Under the pieces are notes generated by a model. That model saw only the letters and a program-made list of their open reading frames with translations. It searched no databases and was not told where the DNA came from. Position numbers and translations under genes: made by a program. Below, piece after piece: positions 31,848-39,211 of a DNA stretch of 64,000 bases; within the stretch, counting starts at the first letter, position 1; every line of letters begins with the position of its first letter. This DNA comes from Acetivibrio ethanolgignens (GTDB lineage Bacteria; Bacillota; Clostridia; Lachnospirales; Lachnospiraceae), in the NCBI RefSeq assembly GCF_001461035.1, contig NZ_LNAM01000219.1, forward strand, positions 20,633 to 84,632, read 5' to 3'.

Positions 31848-32363
31848 TTATAAAAACAGCTCCATCAAATCAAAATCAATATATTTTCCATCAATTTTGA
31901 AAAATCCCTTGAAGGTTCCTATTTTCTGAAAACCAAATTTTTTATACAGACTGATAGCTCGTTCATTATCACTTCTAACCTCAAGGGATATAATGTCAAC
32001 TTTGGCTGTTTCTTTGGCAAATTTTATGATTTTTTCAAGAAGCATACTTCCTACGCCCTGCCCCCATTCGGATTTCAGAACAGCAATTCCAAATTCTCCT
32101 CTATGGGAGATTCTTTCACCGGAACAGGAACGAAAGCTTGCATTACCGATGATTTGTCCATCTTTTTTAGCTACATAGAAAGCTTTTCTGGATGAATTTT
32201 GAAAGCTTTCCAGGAAGTTACGTTCTTCTTTGATAGTGATTTTAATACCATCGCTGCCAAAGGTCAGATTATCAGTTTCCCCACCCACTTTTCGTGTAAA
32301 TTCAATATGAGCCTCTGCATCTTCTGGTGTAACTGCTAAAATAGTTATCTCCATAATCATCAC
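31848..32363 (-). CDS. GNAT family N-acetyltransferase
   Basis: The 171 residues hold a complete acetyltransferase fold. The acetyl-CoA loop is EWGQGVGSMLLEKII (Q/RxxGxG/A) and the following helix is SLEVRSDNERAISLYKKFGF, the usual end of the domain. Substrate is unknown; RimI/RimL-like or small-molecule acetylation are both possible. The exact start could be any of three nearby ATGs (32363, 32360 or 32354). It stands alone, convergent with repeat copy 3. Confidence 0.9.
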   Translation of the reverse strand: MMIMEITILAVTPEDAEAHIEFTRKVGGETDNLTFGSDGIKITIKEERNFLESFQNSSRKAFYVAKKDGQIIGNASFRSCSGERISHRGEFGIAVLKSEWGQGVGSMLLEKIIKFAKETAKVDIISLEVRSDNERAISLYKKFGFQKIGTFKGFFKIDGKYIDFDLMELFL

Positions 32364-32423
32364 CTCGTTTTTAATTTAGCTTATCATATCATATTTCTTC
32401 AGATAGTTCCATAGAAAAAATTA

Positions 32424-32486
32424 TTGACAAAGGGTAGGGAAAAGTGATAATATATAAATGCATTAAAGAAAATGAAAGTCATTCTC
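32424..32486 (+). promoter_or_regulatory. Promoter with Fur box for the iron-linked cluster
   Basis: TTGACA at 32424-32429 and GATAAT at 32446-32451 are spaced 16 bases apart. GAAAATGAAAGTCATTCTC at 32468-32486 matches 15 of 19 positions of the Fur consensus GATAATGATAATCATTATC. The box lies just after the predicted start site, suited to iron-dependent repression. Confidence 0.75.
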
Positions 32487-32575
32487 AATAATGAAAAGAT
32501 AACATTGCAGTGGTAAAACAATTTCGGCTTACATAATTTTCTTTTACCGGAGCAAGCTAAAAAGGAGGAAACTAT

Positions 32576-32713
32576 ATGGGAACAGCTGCTGTTGGAGCTT
32601 TGCTTGTATGTATTGTATGTATAATTGTAAAAGGTATGATAAAAGACAAAAGGGCAGGGAAGTCAATTCAGTGCGGAGGAGACTGTAAGCATTGCGGTGG
32701 CCACTGCCATTAA
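32576..32713 (+). CDS. FeoB-associated Cys-rich membrane protein
   Basis: This is a 45-residue protein preceded by AAGGAGG. One hydrophobic helix (residues 3-18) is followed by a basic stretch and a metal-binding-looking tail, IQCGGDCKHCGGHCH. Such small proteins normally follow feoB, the ferrous iron transporter gene, and are thought to help it. Here it comes directly after a Fur box, and neither feoA nor feoB is present. The DUF3793 gene starts 11 bases later. Confidence 0.85.
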   Translation: MGTAAVGALLVCIVCIIVKGMIKDKRAGKSIQCGGDCKHCGGHCH

Positions 32714-32724
32714 GGAGGTATGGT

Positions 32725-33312
32725 ATGAGCAGAGAGCTGCTTGCGATTGTAGAAACAATGAATCAGAAAAGTCTGGAGGTTCAGCTGGCTTTGCAGTGTG
32801 CACCAGTACTGACAGGAATTAAAACAGCCAATCTTCTGATTATAGATAAGAACAGTGCTATGAATTTTCCTGGTGTTCTGGTGGGAGAAGGACTTTTTTA
32901 CCGATTGCTTTATGAAGTAAGGGATAAGCTGGTTTATCTGATCTATGATAGAAATAAGCTGCTTGCTTATATGGAAAACCCGGAGGTTTTTAGAGTGCTT
33001 CAAATGCTGGGCTATCAAAGGGTAAAGCTTGAGGAAATTTTAGAGGAGATATCCCGCCGCTATGAAAGCTATATGAAGAATGAGAGAAGCTTTCCACATG
33101 AGTTGGGACTTTTATTAGGCTATCCGGTGGAGGATGTGATTGGTTTTATAGTTCATCAGGGACAGAATTTTCTCTATAAAGGTTACTGGAAGGTATATGA
33201 AAATCCAGAGCAGGCAAAGCAGCTATTTGAAGCCTTTGACCGGGCAACGGAAAGAGCCGTTATTACGATTTATCAGGGCAATAGTATAAAAAGTATTGTA
33301 AATGCGGTCTGA
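32725..33312 (+). CDS. DUF3793 family protein
   Basis: The ATG at 32725 follows AAGGAGG. The frame extends to 32692 inside the previous gene, but that start has no site. The 195-residue soluble protein has family features: LALQCAPVLTGIKTANLLII near the N terminus, then FPHELGLLLGYPVEDVIGFI and KGYWKVYENPEQA. Its function is unknown, but genes of this family regularly sit between Feo genes and flavodoxin in gut Firmicutes, which points to iron limitation. Confidence 0.85.
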   Translation: MSRELLAIVETMNQKSLEVQLALQCAPVLTGIKTANLLIIDKNSAMNFPGVLVGEGLFYRLLYEVRDKLVYLIYDRNKLLAYMENPEVFRVLQMLGYQRVKLEEILEEISRRYESYMKNERSFPHELGLLLGYPVEDVIGFIVHQGQNFLYKGYWKVYENPEQAKQLFEAFDRATERAVITIYQGNSIKSIVNAV

Positions 33313-33340
33313 GAGTCCGCGGAATGGAGGATAATATAAA

Positions 33341-33772
33341 ATGAGTGAAATTAAGATTATTTACTGGTCACAGACAGGGAATACGGAAATCATGGCAGGA
33401 GCAGTAGAAAAAGGTGTTAAGGCTGCTGGAAAGGAAGCGAAGATATTGACTGTAGGAGAGCTTTCTGCCAGTGAGCTTAAGGAAGAAACGGTATTTGCCC
33501 TTGGCTGCCCGGCTATGGGAGCAGAAGAGCTGGAGGAAAGCGAGATGGAGCCTTTTGTGCAGGAGCTGGAGGATTTTGTTTCGGGGAAAAAGCTCGCTTT
33601 ATTTGGTGCCTATGGCTGGGGTGACGGCCAATGGATGCGTAACTGGGAGGATAGAATGAAGGCAGCCGGAGCTGAAATCCTTGGCGGCGAAGGAGTTATT
33701 TGTAATGAAACACCAGACGATGAGGCTTTGGCAGCCTGCGAGCAGCTTGGAAAGCTTCTGGCAGAAGCTTAG
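33341..33772 (+). CDS. Flavodoxin
   Basis: The 143 residues are full length for a short-chain flavodoxin. The FMN phosphate loop is SQTGNTE at residues 10-16, and the later isoalloxazine loops are LGCPAMGAEELEES and GAYGWGDGQWM. It is an electron carrier that replaces ferredoxin when iron is scarce, which agrees with the Fur box upstream of this three-gene unit. Confidence 0.93.
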   Translation: MSEIKIIYWSQTGNTEIMAGAVEKGVKAAGKEAKILTVGELSASELKEETVFALGCPAMGAEELEESEMEPFVQELEDFVSGKKLALFGAYGWGDGQWMRNWEDRMKAAGAEILGGEGVICNETPDDEALAACEQLGKLLAEA

Positions 33773-33787
33773 AAAAATCAGAAAGAA

Positions 33788-33845
33788 TTGACATATAAAT
33801 AAAAAAATGGTATAACCTGCTTGAGTGTGGTTATACCATTTTTTT
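33788..33845 (+). terminator. Terminator hairpin that also contains a promoter -10 box
   Basis: TGGTATAAC (33808-33816) and GTTATACCA (33830-33838) form a 9-bp stem followed by seven T, a good intrinsic terminator for the flavodoxin gene. TTGACA at 33788-33793 and TATAAC at 33811-33816, inside the stem, are 17 bases apart and form a promoter for the next gene. Transcripts from upstream and from this promoter would therefore differ in whether they can form the hairpin. Confidence 0.7.
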
Positions 33846-33859
33846 AGGAGGAAATGTAA

Positions 33860-34900
33860 ATGGGAAAAAATTACAGCTGGGCAATTCTGGGGACTGGAGT
33901 CGTTGCCAATGAAATGGCACAGGCTCTTCATAATGCAGGGAAAGAGATTTATGCCGTGGGGAATCGGACCTATGGAAAAGCACAGGCTTTTGCTGAAAAA
34001 TATCAGGTTACCAAGGTATATGAGGATTTTCATGAAATGTTTTCTGATCCGCAGGTGGATGTTATATATATCACAACACCGCATAATACGCACATTGGTT
34101 TTTTGAGAGAGGCCTTAAAAAATGGAAAACATGTGCTGTGCGAGAAAGCAATTACCTTAAATAGTGAGGAGCTGTCAGAGGCAATAAAGCTTTCGAAGGA
34201 AAATCATGCTGTTTTGATGGAGGCTATGACGATTTTTCATATGCCGGTGCACAAAAAACTGTATAAGCTGATTCATTCAGGGCAGCTGGGAAAGGTTAAT
34301 ATGATTCAGCTGAATTTTGGCAGTTACAAGGAATATGATATGTCGAACCGCTTTTTTAATCGGAAGCTGGCTGGTGGAGCTATGCTGGATATCGGTGTAT
34401 ATGCAATTTCCCTGGCACGGCTCTATATGACGAAAACACCTGACCGGATAATGTCCCAGGTGAAATATGCACCGACAGGAGTAGATGAACAGGCGGGGAT
34501 TCTTATGATGAATGAAGATGGACAGATGGTAACGATTTCTCTGACACTTCATTCTAAGCAGCCGAAGAGGGCGATGATTTCCTGCGATAAGGCTTATGTT
34601 GAAATTATGGAATATCCGAGGGCTGAGGAGGCTGTGATTACCTATACTCAGACAGGCGAACGTGAGGTTATCCGTGAAGGAGAAAGAAGTCGTGCTCTGC
34701 AATATGAGATGGAGGATATGGAGGCTGCGATAAACGGAGAGGATAAAGGCTTTCTGAATTTGACTATTGATGTTATGAAGATAATGACAGATATTCGGAT
34801 GGAGTGGGGAATGAGATATCCGGAGGAGGAAAATATGGCTTCTATTATGGAAGCAGCAAAGCAGGCAGAGGGCATAACAGAACACATTGCTGCTTTTTAG
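33860..34900 (+). CDS. Gfo/Idh/MocA family oxidoreductase
   Basis: The 346 residues include an N-terminal Rossmann fold (WAILGTGVVANEMAQAL) and the family motif CEKAITLNSEE, equal to the EKP loop with Ala in place of Pro, then the mixed alpha/beta substrate domain with GGAMLDIGVYAISLARLY. Members oxidise or reduce cyclic sugars and polyols with NAD(P). It is a single gene with its own promoter and a GGAGG site. The substrate cannot be inferred from neighbours. Confidence 0.9.
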   Translation: MGKNYSWAILGTGVVANEMAQALHNAGKEIYAVGNRTYGKAQAFAEKYQVTKVYEDFHEMFSDPQVDVIYITTPHNTHIGFLREALKNGKHVLCEKAITLNSEELSEAIKLSKENHAVLMEAMTIFHMPVHKKLYKLIHSGQLGKVNMIQLNFGSYKEYDMSNRFFNRKLAGGAMLDIGVYAISLARLYMTKTPDRIMSQVKYAPTGVDEQAGILMMNEDGQMVTISLTLHSKQPKRAMISCDKAYVEIMEYPRAEEAVITYTQTGEREVIREGERSRALQYEMEDMEAAINGEDKGFLNLTIDVMKIMTDIRMEWGMRYPEEENMASIMEAAKQAEGITEHIAAF

Positions 34901-34973
34901 ATATGTATGAGGTTAAAATTTTTGGTATCATAAAGAGTGATTTTTGCTTAAATAAAAAAATTAAATTTGTGTA

Positions 34974-35004
34974 TTGACTCTCTCGTAGCGTAACGGTTTA
35001 GGAT
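34974..35004 (+). promoter_or_regulatory. MerR-type promoter with long spacer
   Basis: TTGACT (34974-34979) and TAGGAT (34999-35004) are 19 bases apart, the overlong spacing typical of MerR-activated promoters. The spacer carries an imperfect dyad around CGTAGCGTAACG. It directly precedes the merR-like gene, so autoregulation is likely. Confidence 0.6.
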
Positions 35005-35024
35005 AAAATTGAAAGGAGGAAGTA

Positions 35025-35864
35025 ATGAAGACAGTCAAAGACGTGTCAGAGATAAGCGGAGTAAGCATAAGAACATTGAGATATTATGACGAAATTGGTT
35101 TATTAAAGCCGACGGAATTATCAGATGCAGGATATCGCTTATACGACAACAAAGCATTAGGAAGGTTACAGGAAATTATGTTCTTTAAAGAATTAGATAT
35201 TCCATTAGAAGCTATAAAGAAAATAATGGATAATCCTAATTATGATAAAGAGCAGGCTTTATTAACTCAAAAAAATTTACTCGAGCAAAAGCGAAACCGA
35301 CTAAATGGGATTATTGAGTTAATATCAGACGTGATGAAAGGAGTTAATACTATGAGCTTTGAGGCATTTAGCAATGACGAAATTCAGAAAATTTTAGACC
35401 ATATATTGAGATGTATGTCAGAAGAATCACTTAAGCAGCAGATACTAAAATATGGGAGCGAGGAAAAATATCGGGAGCATTTGGCAGCAGGCTTTTTAAA
35501 TGAACAAGCGATTGCAGATGTTTTTAAATGGTATGGCAGTAAAGAAAAGGCAATGGAAGCTATTCTGCAGTCAACTGGTGATGTTAAGGAATTGAAGCAG
35601 GAGCAGGACGAAAATGCTGAAATTTATAAGAAGTTTATGGTAGCCAAAGAAACTGGTGACGCTAATGTAGAAAAAGAAGCAGTCGAGCAGCTTGCACAAA
35701 ATTATAAGGAGATGTTTAAACTTGATAATGCTAGAAGCATACTTTTGGATTTAGCAAGTGAATATCTGCAAAAACAGAAATTGGCCGAAGCGACAGACAG
35801 CCAATTTGGGAGCGGTTGTTCTGAATATGTTGCATATGCTATTCAGAAGTATTATGGTGTTTAA
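35025..35864 (+). CDS. MerR family regulator with TipAS-like effector domain
   Basis: The 279 residues start with a MerR DNA-binding domain (VSIRTLRYYDEIGLLKPTELSDAGYRLYD, about 12-45), then a coiled-coil linker (about 75-105) and a C-terminal antibiotic-recognition TipAS-like helical domain (about 115-279). Members bind small hydrophobic or thiopeptide ligands and activate efflux or their own genes. The expected partner transporter is missing. Immediately downstream there are only gene fragments, so a target may have been lost. Confidence 0.88.
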   Translation: MKTVKDVSEISGVSIRTLRYYDEIGLLKPTELSDAGYRLYDNKALGRLQEIMFFKELDIPLEAIKKIMDNPNYDKEQALLTQKNLLEQKRNRLNGIIELISDVMKGVNTMSFEAFSNDEIQKILDHILRCMSEESLKQQILKYGSEEKYREHLAAGFLNEQAIADVFKWYGSKEKAMEAILQSTGDVKELKQEQDENAEIYKKFMVAKETGDANVEKEAVEQLAQNYKEMFKLDNARSILLDLASEYLQKQKLAEATDSQFGSGCSEYVAYAIQKYYGV

Positions 35865-35910
35865 TCTCTCTTAATATCGATATCATTAGCAGGAATAGAA
35901 AAGAGCTAAG

Positions 35911-36279
35911 GGCAGCAACTTCGATGGTTATGGTGGAAAGTCTATGCATTCCCAGTCACATGGAGAAAGCTTTCGTTCTTTAATGATGAACCGTTTCAGG
36001 GGAAATGGTATATATTTGCTAGATGAGCCAGAAGCAGCATTATCTCCCACAACACAGATGTCGATGCTGTGTATTTTAAAGGAATTAGAAAAAGTAGATT
36101 CTCAGTTTATTATTGTTACACATTCACCAATTCTGTTGGCATATCCAAATGCTGATATATACGAATTTGGCGAAGATGGAATTGAAAAAAAGGGGTATAA
36201 GGAAACGGAGCCTTACTTAGTAACAAAATCTTTTTTAGATAATCCAGAACAAATGCTAAACCTGTTGTTTGGGAAATAG
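35911..36279 (+). pseudogene. AAA/ABC-type predicted ATPase, C-terminal fragment
   Basis: The frame holds only the second half of a single-domain ATPase: SHGESFRSLM (signature-like), Walker B IYLLDEPEAALSP and the switch VTHSPILLA. The preceding in-phase residues NFDGYGGKS extend the match before the first ATG, but Walker A is absent. It therefore lost its N terminus by deletion. It probably came from a predicted ABC-ATPase family used in overcoming-lysogenisation or efflux-like proteins. Confidence 0.75.
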
Positions 36280-36505
36280 AGGAGCATTTAGAAGCTTATT
36301 TTACTTAATGAGAGGATATGTGGTTCTATCAGCAGATGATGCTTACAAAAGAAGATTATCTGGGAACAAAAAAATGCCTCTTGATAATCAGAACGCAAGT
36401 GCTCCGACTTAAAATGGCTGTGTAGAAGGGAATTTATGAAAAGACTGCAGCTTATGAAAAACTAAAGGATATTCTAGTAGGAAAGAGAGGTATAAAAAAT
36501 AGATT
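36280..36505. other. Decayed region without an intact gene
   Basis: Short, interrupted frames only. A stretch reading WFYQQMMLTKEDYLGTKK hints at a broken coding sequence, but I cannot name it. It joins two gene fragments, which fits a rearranged segment. Confidence 0.5.
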
Positions 36506-37150
36506 TTGACGGTAATAATATGTGGTATCGTAGCTTTTAATCTGGTAAAAATCATTCGGACTTCCTTAAAGAAGCTAGTGGAGAAAAATCAGTATGCATT
36601 AACGAATATCAGTGCTTCTGCTTACCAGGTAACTACAAGCTCTGCCCGGGTGTCACGGGTAATACAGACCAATTCTGCTATGAGTGAGGAATGTGCAGCT
36701 ACCAGCGAGAAGCTTTCTAACCAGGCTTACCGTATGAGAGAGCAGCTTTCCAGCTACAATCTTGGTAATGGAGATAACCAGACAATGACAGCAAGAATGC
36801 CTGATTATAGCGCCGCTGTGCTGCTGACTTTTATAGTGTTATTTTTACTGTCTGGCTGTACAGCAGATGAAAGAGCAGGAAAGGATGTCCCGGAAGCTCC
36901 GGCATGGGAAGAAAGTAGCCGGATTCCGTGGACAGAAGAGGAAAATACCGTAAGGATTGTACAGATAACGGATCCTCATTTCTATTCCTTGTCTCTGACC
37001 GACCAGGGTAGCCGCTACCAGCGAGTTATGTCCAATGCTGCAGGAAGAGCAGCTTTGGATATTGGAACCCTTTTAGATTGTTTTGTAGAGGAAATGAAGA
37101 AGATTAAGCCGGATGTGGTGATTGTCAGTGGAGATTTGACTTTGAAATAA
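36506..37150 (+). pseudogene. In-frame fusion of chemoreceptor fragments with the start of a metallophosphoesterase lipoprotein
   Basis: One open frame joins unrelated pieces. Residues 1-95 contain a membrane segment (VIICGIVAFNLVKII) and an MCP signalling-helix piece (SRVIQTNSAMSEECAATSEKL). From Met at 36797 a second protein starts with its own lipoprotein signal (lipobox LLSGC), then the calcineurin-like motifs ITDPHFYSL and VIVSGDLTL. The phosphoesterase stops after about 118 residues, where the IS200/IS605 element begins. About two thirds of the enzyme, including its later metal-binding histidines, are missing, so neither half can be functional. Confidence 0.75.
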
Positions 37151-37225
37151 GGCTACCGCAATCCCACTGGCTTTAGACGGTGGGTTAAGGTTGCCAAAAG
37201 TGGTGGTTTATGTTATACTTTCGTT

Positions 37226-37630
37226 ATGGGAACATGGAAATCAAAGAACAGACACAAGTATTTATTACAGTACCATATTATTTTCGTATGCAAGTACAGA
37301 AAGAAGCTGCTGACATCAAAGCAGATATCGGATGATATAAAACAGTTTTCTTACGAGATATGTCAAAAGCATAAGGTTATTATTAGATATATGGAAACAG
37401 ATAAAGACCATATTCATTACATGATAGAAACAGAGCCGACAATGTCAGTCAGTAAAATCGTAAATCTAATGAAAAGTTATACAACATATCATATTTGGAA
37501 AAAATATCCGAATTATTTGAGAAAACATTTCTGGAAAGAGCATACCTTTTGGACGGATGGATATTTTGCGTGCAGTGTAGGGAACGTTTCAGAAGAAATG
37601 CTCCGAAAATACATAGAAAATCAAGGATAA
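37226..37630 (+). CDS. tnpA: IS200/IS605 Y1-HUH transposase TnpA
   Basis: The 134-residue single-strand transposase has the HUH motif in KDHIHYMIE and the catalytic tyrosine in MLRKYIENQ near the C terminus. YHIIFVCKYRKKLL and HFWKEHTFWTDGYF are hallmark segments. Length and motifs are complete, so it may be active. It lies 18 bases before tnpB in the same element. Confidence 0.96.
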   Translation: MGTWKSKNRHKYLLQYHIIFVCKYRKKLLTSKQISDDIKQFSYEICQKHKVIIRYMETDKDHIHYMIETEPTMSVSKIVNLMKSYTTYHIWKKYPNYLRKHFWKEHTFWTDGYFACSVGNVSEEMLRKYIENQG

Positions 37631-37648
37631 CAATAGGCAAGGCGGTGT

Positions 37649-38758
37649 TTGTTGATGTTAAAAGCATATAAATACAGAATATATCCTAATAATGAGCAGA
37701 GAGCACAAATAGCAAAAACATTTGGCTGTTGTCGTTTTGTTTACAATCATACTTTAGCATATAGGAGAGAAATCTATGAGAAAGAGAAAAAGTCTGTCAG
37801 TAAAACAGACTGTAATAATTACTGCAATCGGGAATTAAAGAAGAACTACGAATGGCTTAAGGAAGTGGATAAATTTGCCCTAACTAACGCAATTTATAAC
37901 ATGGATTCTGCATATCAGAAATTTTTCAAAGAACATGCAGGTTACCCGAAGTTTAAGAGTAAGCATGACAGCCATAAATCATACACAACGAATTTTACAA
38001 ATGGCAATATAGCGGTAGATTTTGAGAATGTCAAAATAAAACTGCCTAAATTAAAGGAAGTAAAAGCAAAACTGCATAGAAATTTCAGTGGGCAGATAAA
38101 GTCTGCAACAGTATCGCAGACACCAAGTGGAAAGTATTATGTATCAATATTGGTGGAAACAGAGCATGAAGAACTACAACATACCAATCATAATACAGGA
38201 TTAGATTTAGGAATTAAAGATTTATGCATTACTTCCGATGGGAAGAAATACGAAAATCCAAAAACCATCAAGAAATATGAGAAGAAACTGGTAAAATTGC
38301 AAAGGCAGTTAGCACACAAAGAAAAGAGAAGTCAAAATTACTACAAAACCAAGAAAAAGATAGCATTATGCCATGAGAAAATAACAAATACCAGAAAAGA
38401 TTATCTGCACAAGATGTCTCATGAGATTATCAGCGAAAACCAAGTGATAGTTTCGGAAAATTTACAGATAAAAAATATGGTAAAAAATCATCATCTGGCA
38501 AAATCAATAACAGATGTATCATGGTATGAGCTGACAAGACAGTTAGAGTACAAAGCAAAGTGGAATGGCAGGGAATATGTAAAAATAGATACATTTTATG
38601 CGAGCAGCCAGTTGTGTTCCACTTGCGGACACCAAAATACAGAGACGAAAAAACTGTCAGTAAGGGAATGGGTATGTCCTGTCTGTGGAACAAAGCATGA
38701 CAGAGATATCAATGCTGCGAAGAATATATTGGCAGAGGGATTAAGAAAAATAGCATAA
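37649..38758 (+). CDS. tnpB: RNA-guided nuclease TnpB of the IS605 element
   Basis: The 369 residues contain an intact RuvC-like nuclease: the first aspartate in GLDLGIKDL (Asp186), the glutamate in [11 protein letters not shown] and the last aspartate in [12 protein letters not shown] zinc ribbon (CSTCG...CPVCG) lies between the second and third motifs. TnpB cuts DNA guided by an omega RNA from the element's right end and preserves the transposon at donor sites. The intact acidic triad contrasts with the degraded homologue encoded just downstream at 39.2 kb. Confidence 0.95.
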   Translation: MLMLKAYKYRIYPNNEQRAQIAKTFGCCRFVYNHTLAYRREIYEKEKKSVSKTDCNNYCNRELKKNYEWLKEVDKFALTNAIYNMDSAYQKFFKEHAGYPKFKSKHDSHKSYTTNFTNGNIAVDFENVKIKLPKLKEVKAKLHRNFSGQIKSATVSQTPSGKYYVSILVETEHEELQHTNHNTGLDLGIKDLCITSDGKKYENPKTIKKYEKKLVKLQRQLAHKEKRSQNYYKTKKKIALCHEKITNTRKDYLHKMSHEIISENQVIVSENLQIKNMVKNHHLAKSITDVSWYELTRQLEYKAKWNGREYVKIDTFYASSQLCSTCGHQNTETKKLSVREWVCPVCGTKHDRDINAAKNILAEGLRKIA

Positions 38759-38873
38759 GAGAATTACTGGGTAGGGCAGGGACTGCCCGAATTAACGCCT
38801 GTGGAGATAGTAGGTTGCGAGGTCAATGAAGCAGGAAGCCCATTGGCTTTAGACAATGGGTAGTTCACTCTAA
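38700..38873 (+). ncRNA. Candidate omega RNA (reRNA) of TnpB
   Basis: In this family the guide RNA scaffold overlaps the 3' end of tnpB and the right end of the element, and the guide is the flanking sequence. Here the region after the tnpB stop contains GGCAGGGACTGCC (hairpin) and the CCCATTG/CAATGGG stem. The expected guide would begin after about 38870. It is placed by analogy; boundaries are approximate. Confidence 0.5.
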
Positions 38874-38879
38874 ATGCCC

Positions 38880-39013
38880 CTGCATTATTACTGGGCTATA
38901 TGAGACCTATTGTTGCTAATATTACCAATTTTTCTGGTTTCCCACCATATAATTTGCCATTTATTAATTTTAAAGAGTAAAAGGAACCCCACGAAAATCG
39001 CGGGGTTTTCGTA
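38880..39013 (+). terminator. Unrecognised gene tail followed by an intrinsic terminator
   Basis: Right of the IS element a frame of about 35 codons (NAPALLLGYMRPIVANITNF...) ends at 38982 and looks like the tail of a lost gene I cannot name. AACCCC at 38985-38990 and GGGGTT at 39002-39007, with inner CG pairs, form a terminator stem followed by a T run. From here to 39106 I see nothing coding. Confidence 0.55.
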
Positions 39014-39106
39014 TTAGAAAATGATGTCAGTAACTCTGATTTGCTGGAAAACAAATTTTTTAGGTAAAATGCGGAATTCTAAAGCATAAACTGGAATATT
39101 AAGGCA

Positions 39107-39135
39107 TTGACGAAATAAGCAATATGAGATATACT
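39107..39135 (+). promoter_or_regulatory. Promoter of the TnpB-like gene
   Basis: TTGACG (39107-39112) and TATACT (39130-39135) with a 17-base spacer are close to consensus. The predicted leader of about 70 bases contains a very stable hairpin. This shows that the stand-alone TnpB-like gene has its own promoter and is not simply a silent relic. Confidence 0.7.
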
Positions 39136-39164
39136 AAAAATCGGATAAAAAATAAATAAAATAA

Positions 39165-39205
39165 AAAGGCGTTTCGCTAAGGTATCCCCTTAGCGAAATG
39201 CCTTT
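39165..39205 (+). promoter_or_regulatory. Strong hairpin in the leader of the TnpB-like gene
   Basis: AAAGGCGTTTCGCTAAGG (39165-39182) pairs with CCTTAGCGAAATGCCTTT (39188-39205), 18 bp with one G-T mismatch and a 5-base loop. It ends a few bases before the possible GTG start and has no long T tract. It may be an attenuator, a translation control hairpin, or the relic of an IS605-type left end. Confidence 0.7.
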
Positions 39206-39211
39206 GAAAGT

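Larger units (their letters stand above)
37149..38873 (+). mobile_element. IS200/IS605 family insertion sequence, complete
   Basis: The element contains tnpA and tnpB in order and subterminal hairpins at both ends: CCCAC/GTGGG at 37163-37184 and CCCATTG/CAATGGG at 38839-38860, which share the loop CTTTAGAC. There are no terminal inverted repeats and no target duplication, as usual for this family. The exact ends are estimated. Sequence left of it is a phosphoesterase gene, and sequence right of it is not the continuation of that gene. Confidence 0.85.

Noticed and set aside
36506..37150. The 214-codon frame as one real lipoprotein or chemoreceptor
   Set aside because: It joins a chemoreceptor fragment to an internally started lipoprotein signal and a phosphoesterase start, then ends at an IS element. 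The parts are unrelated.
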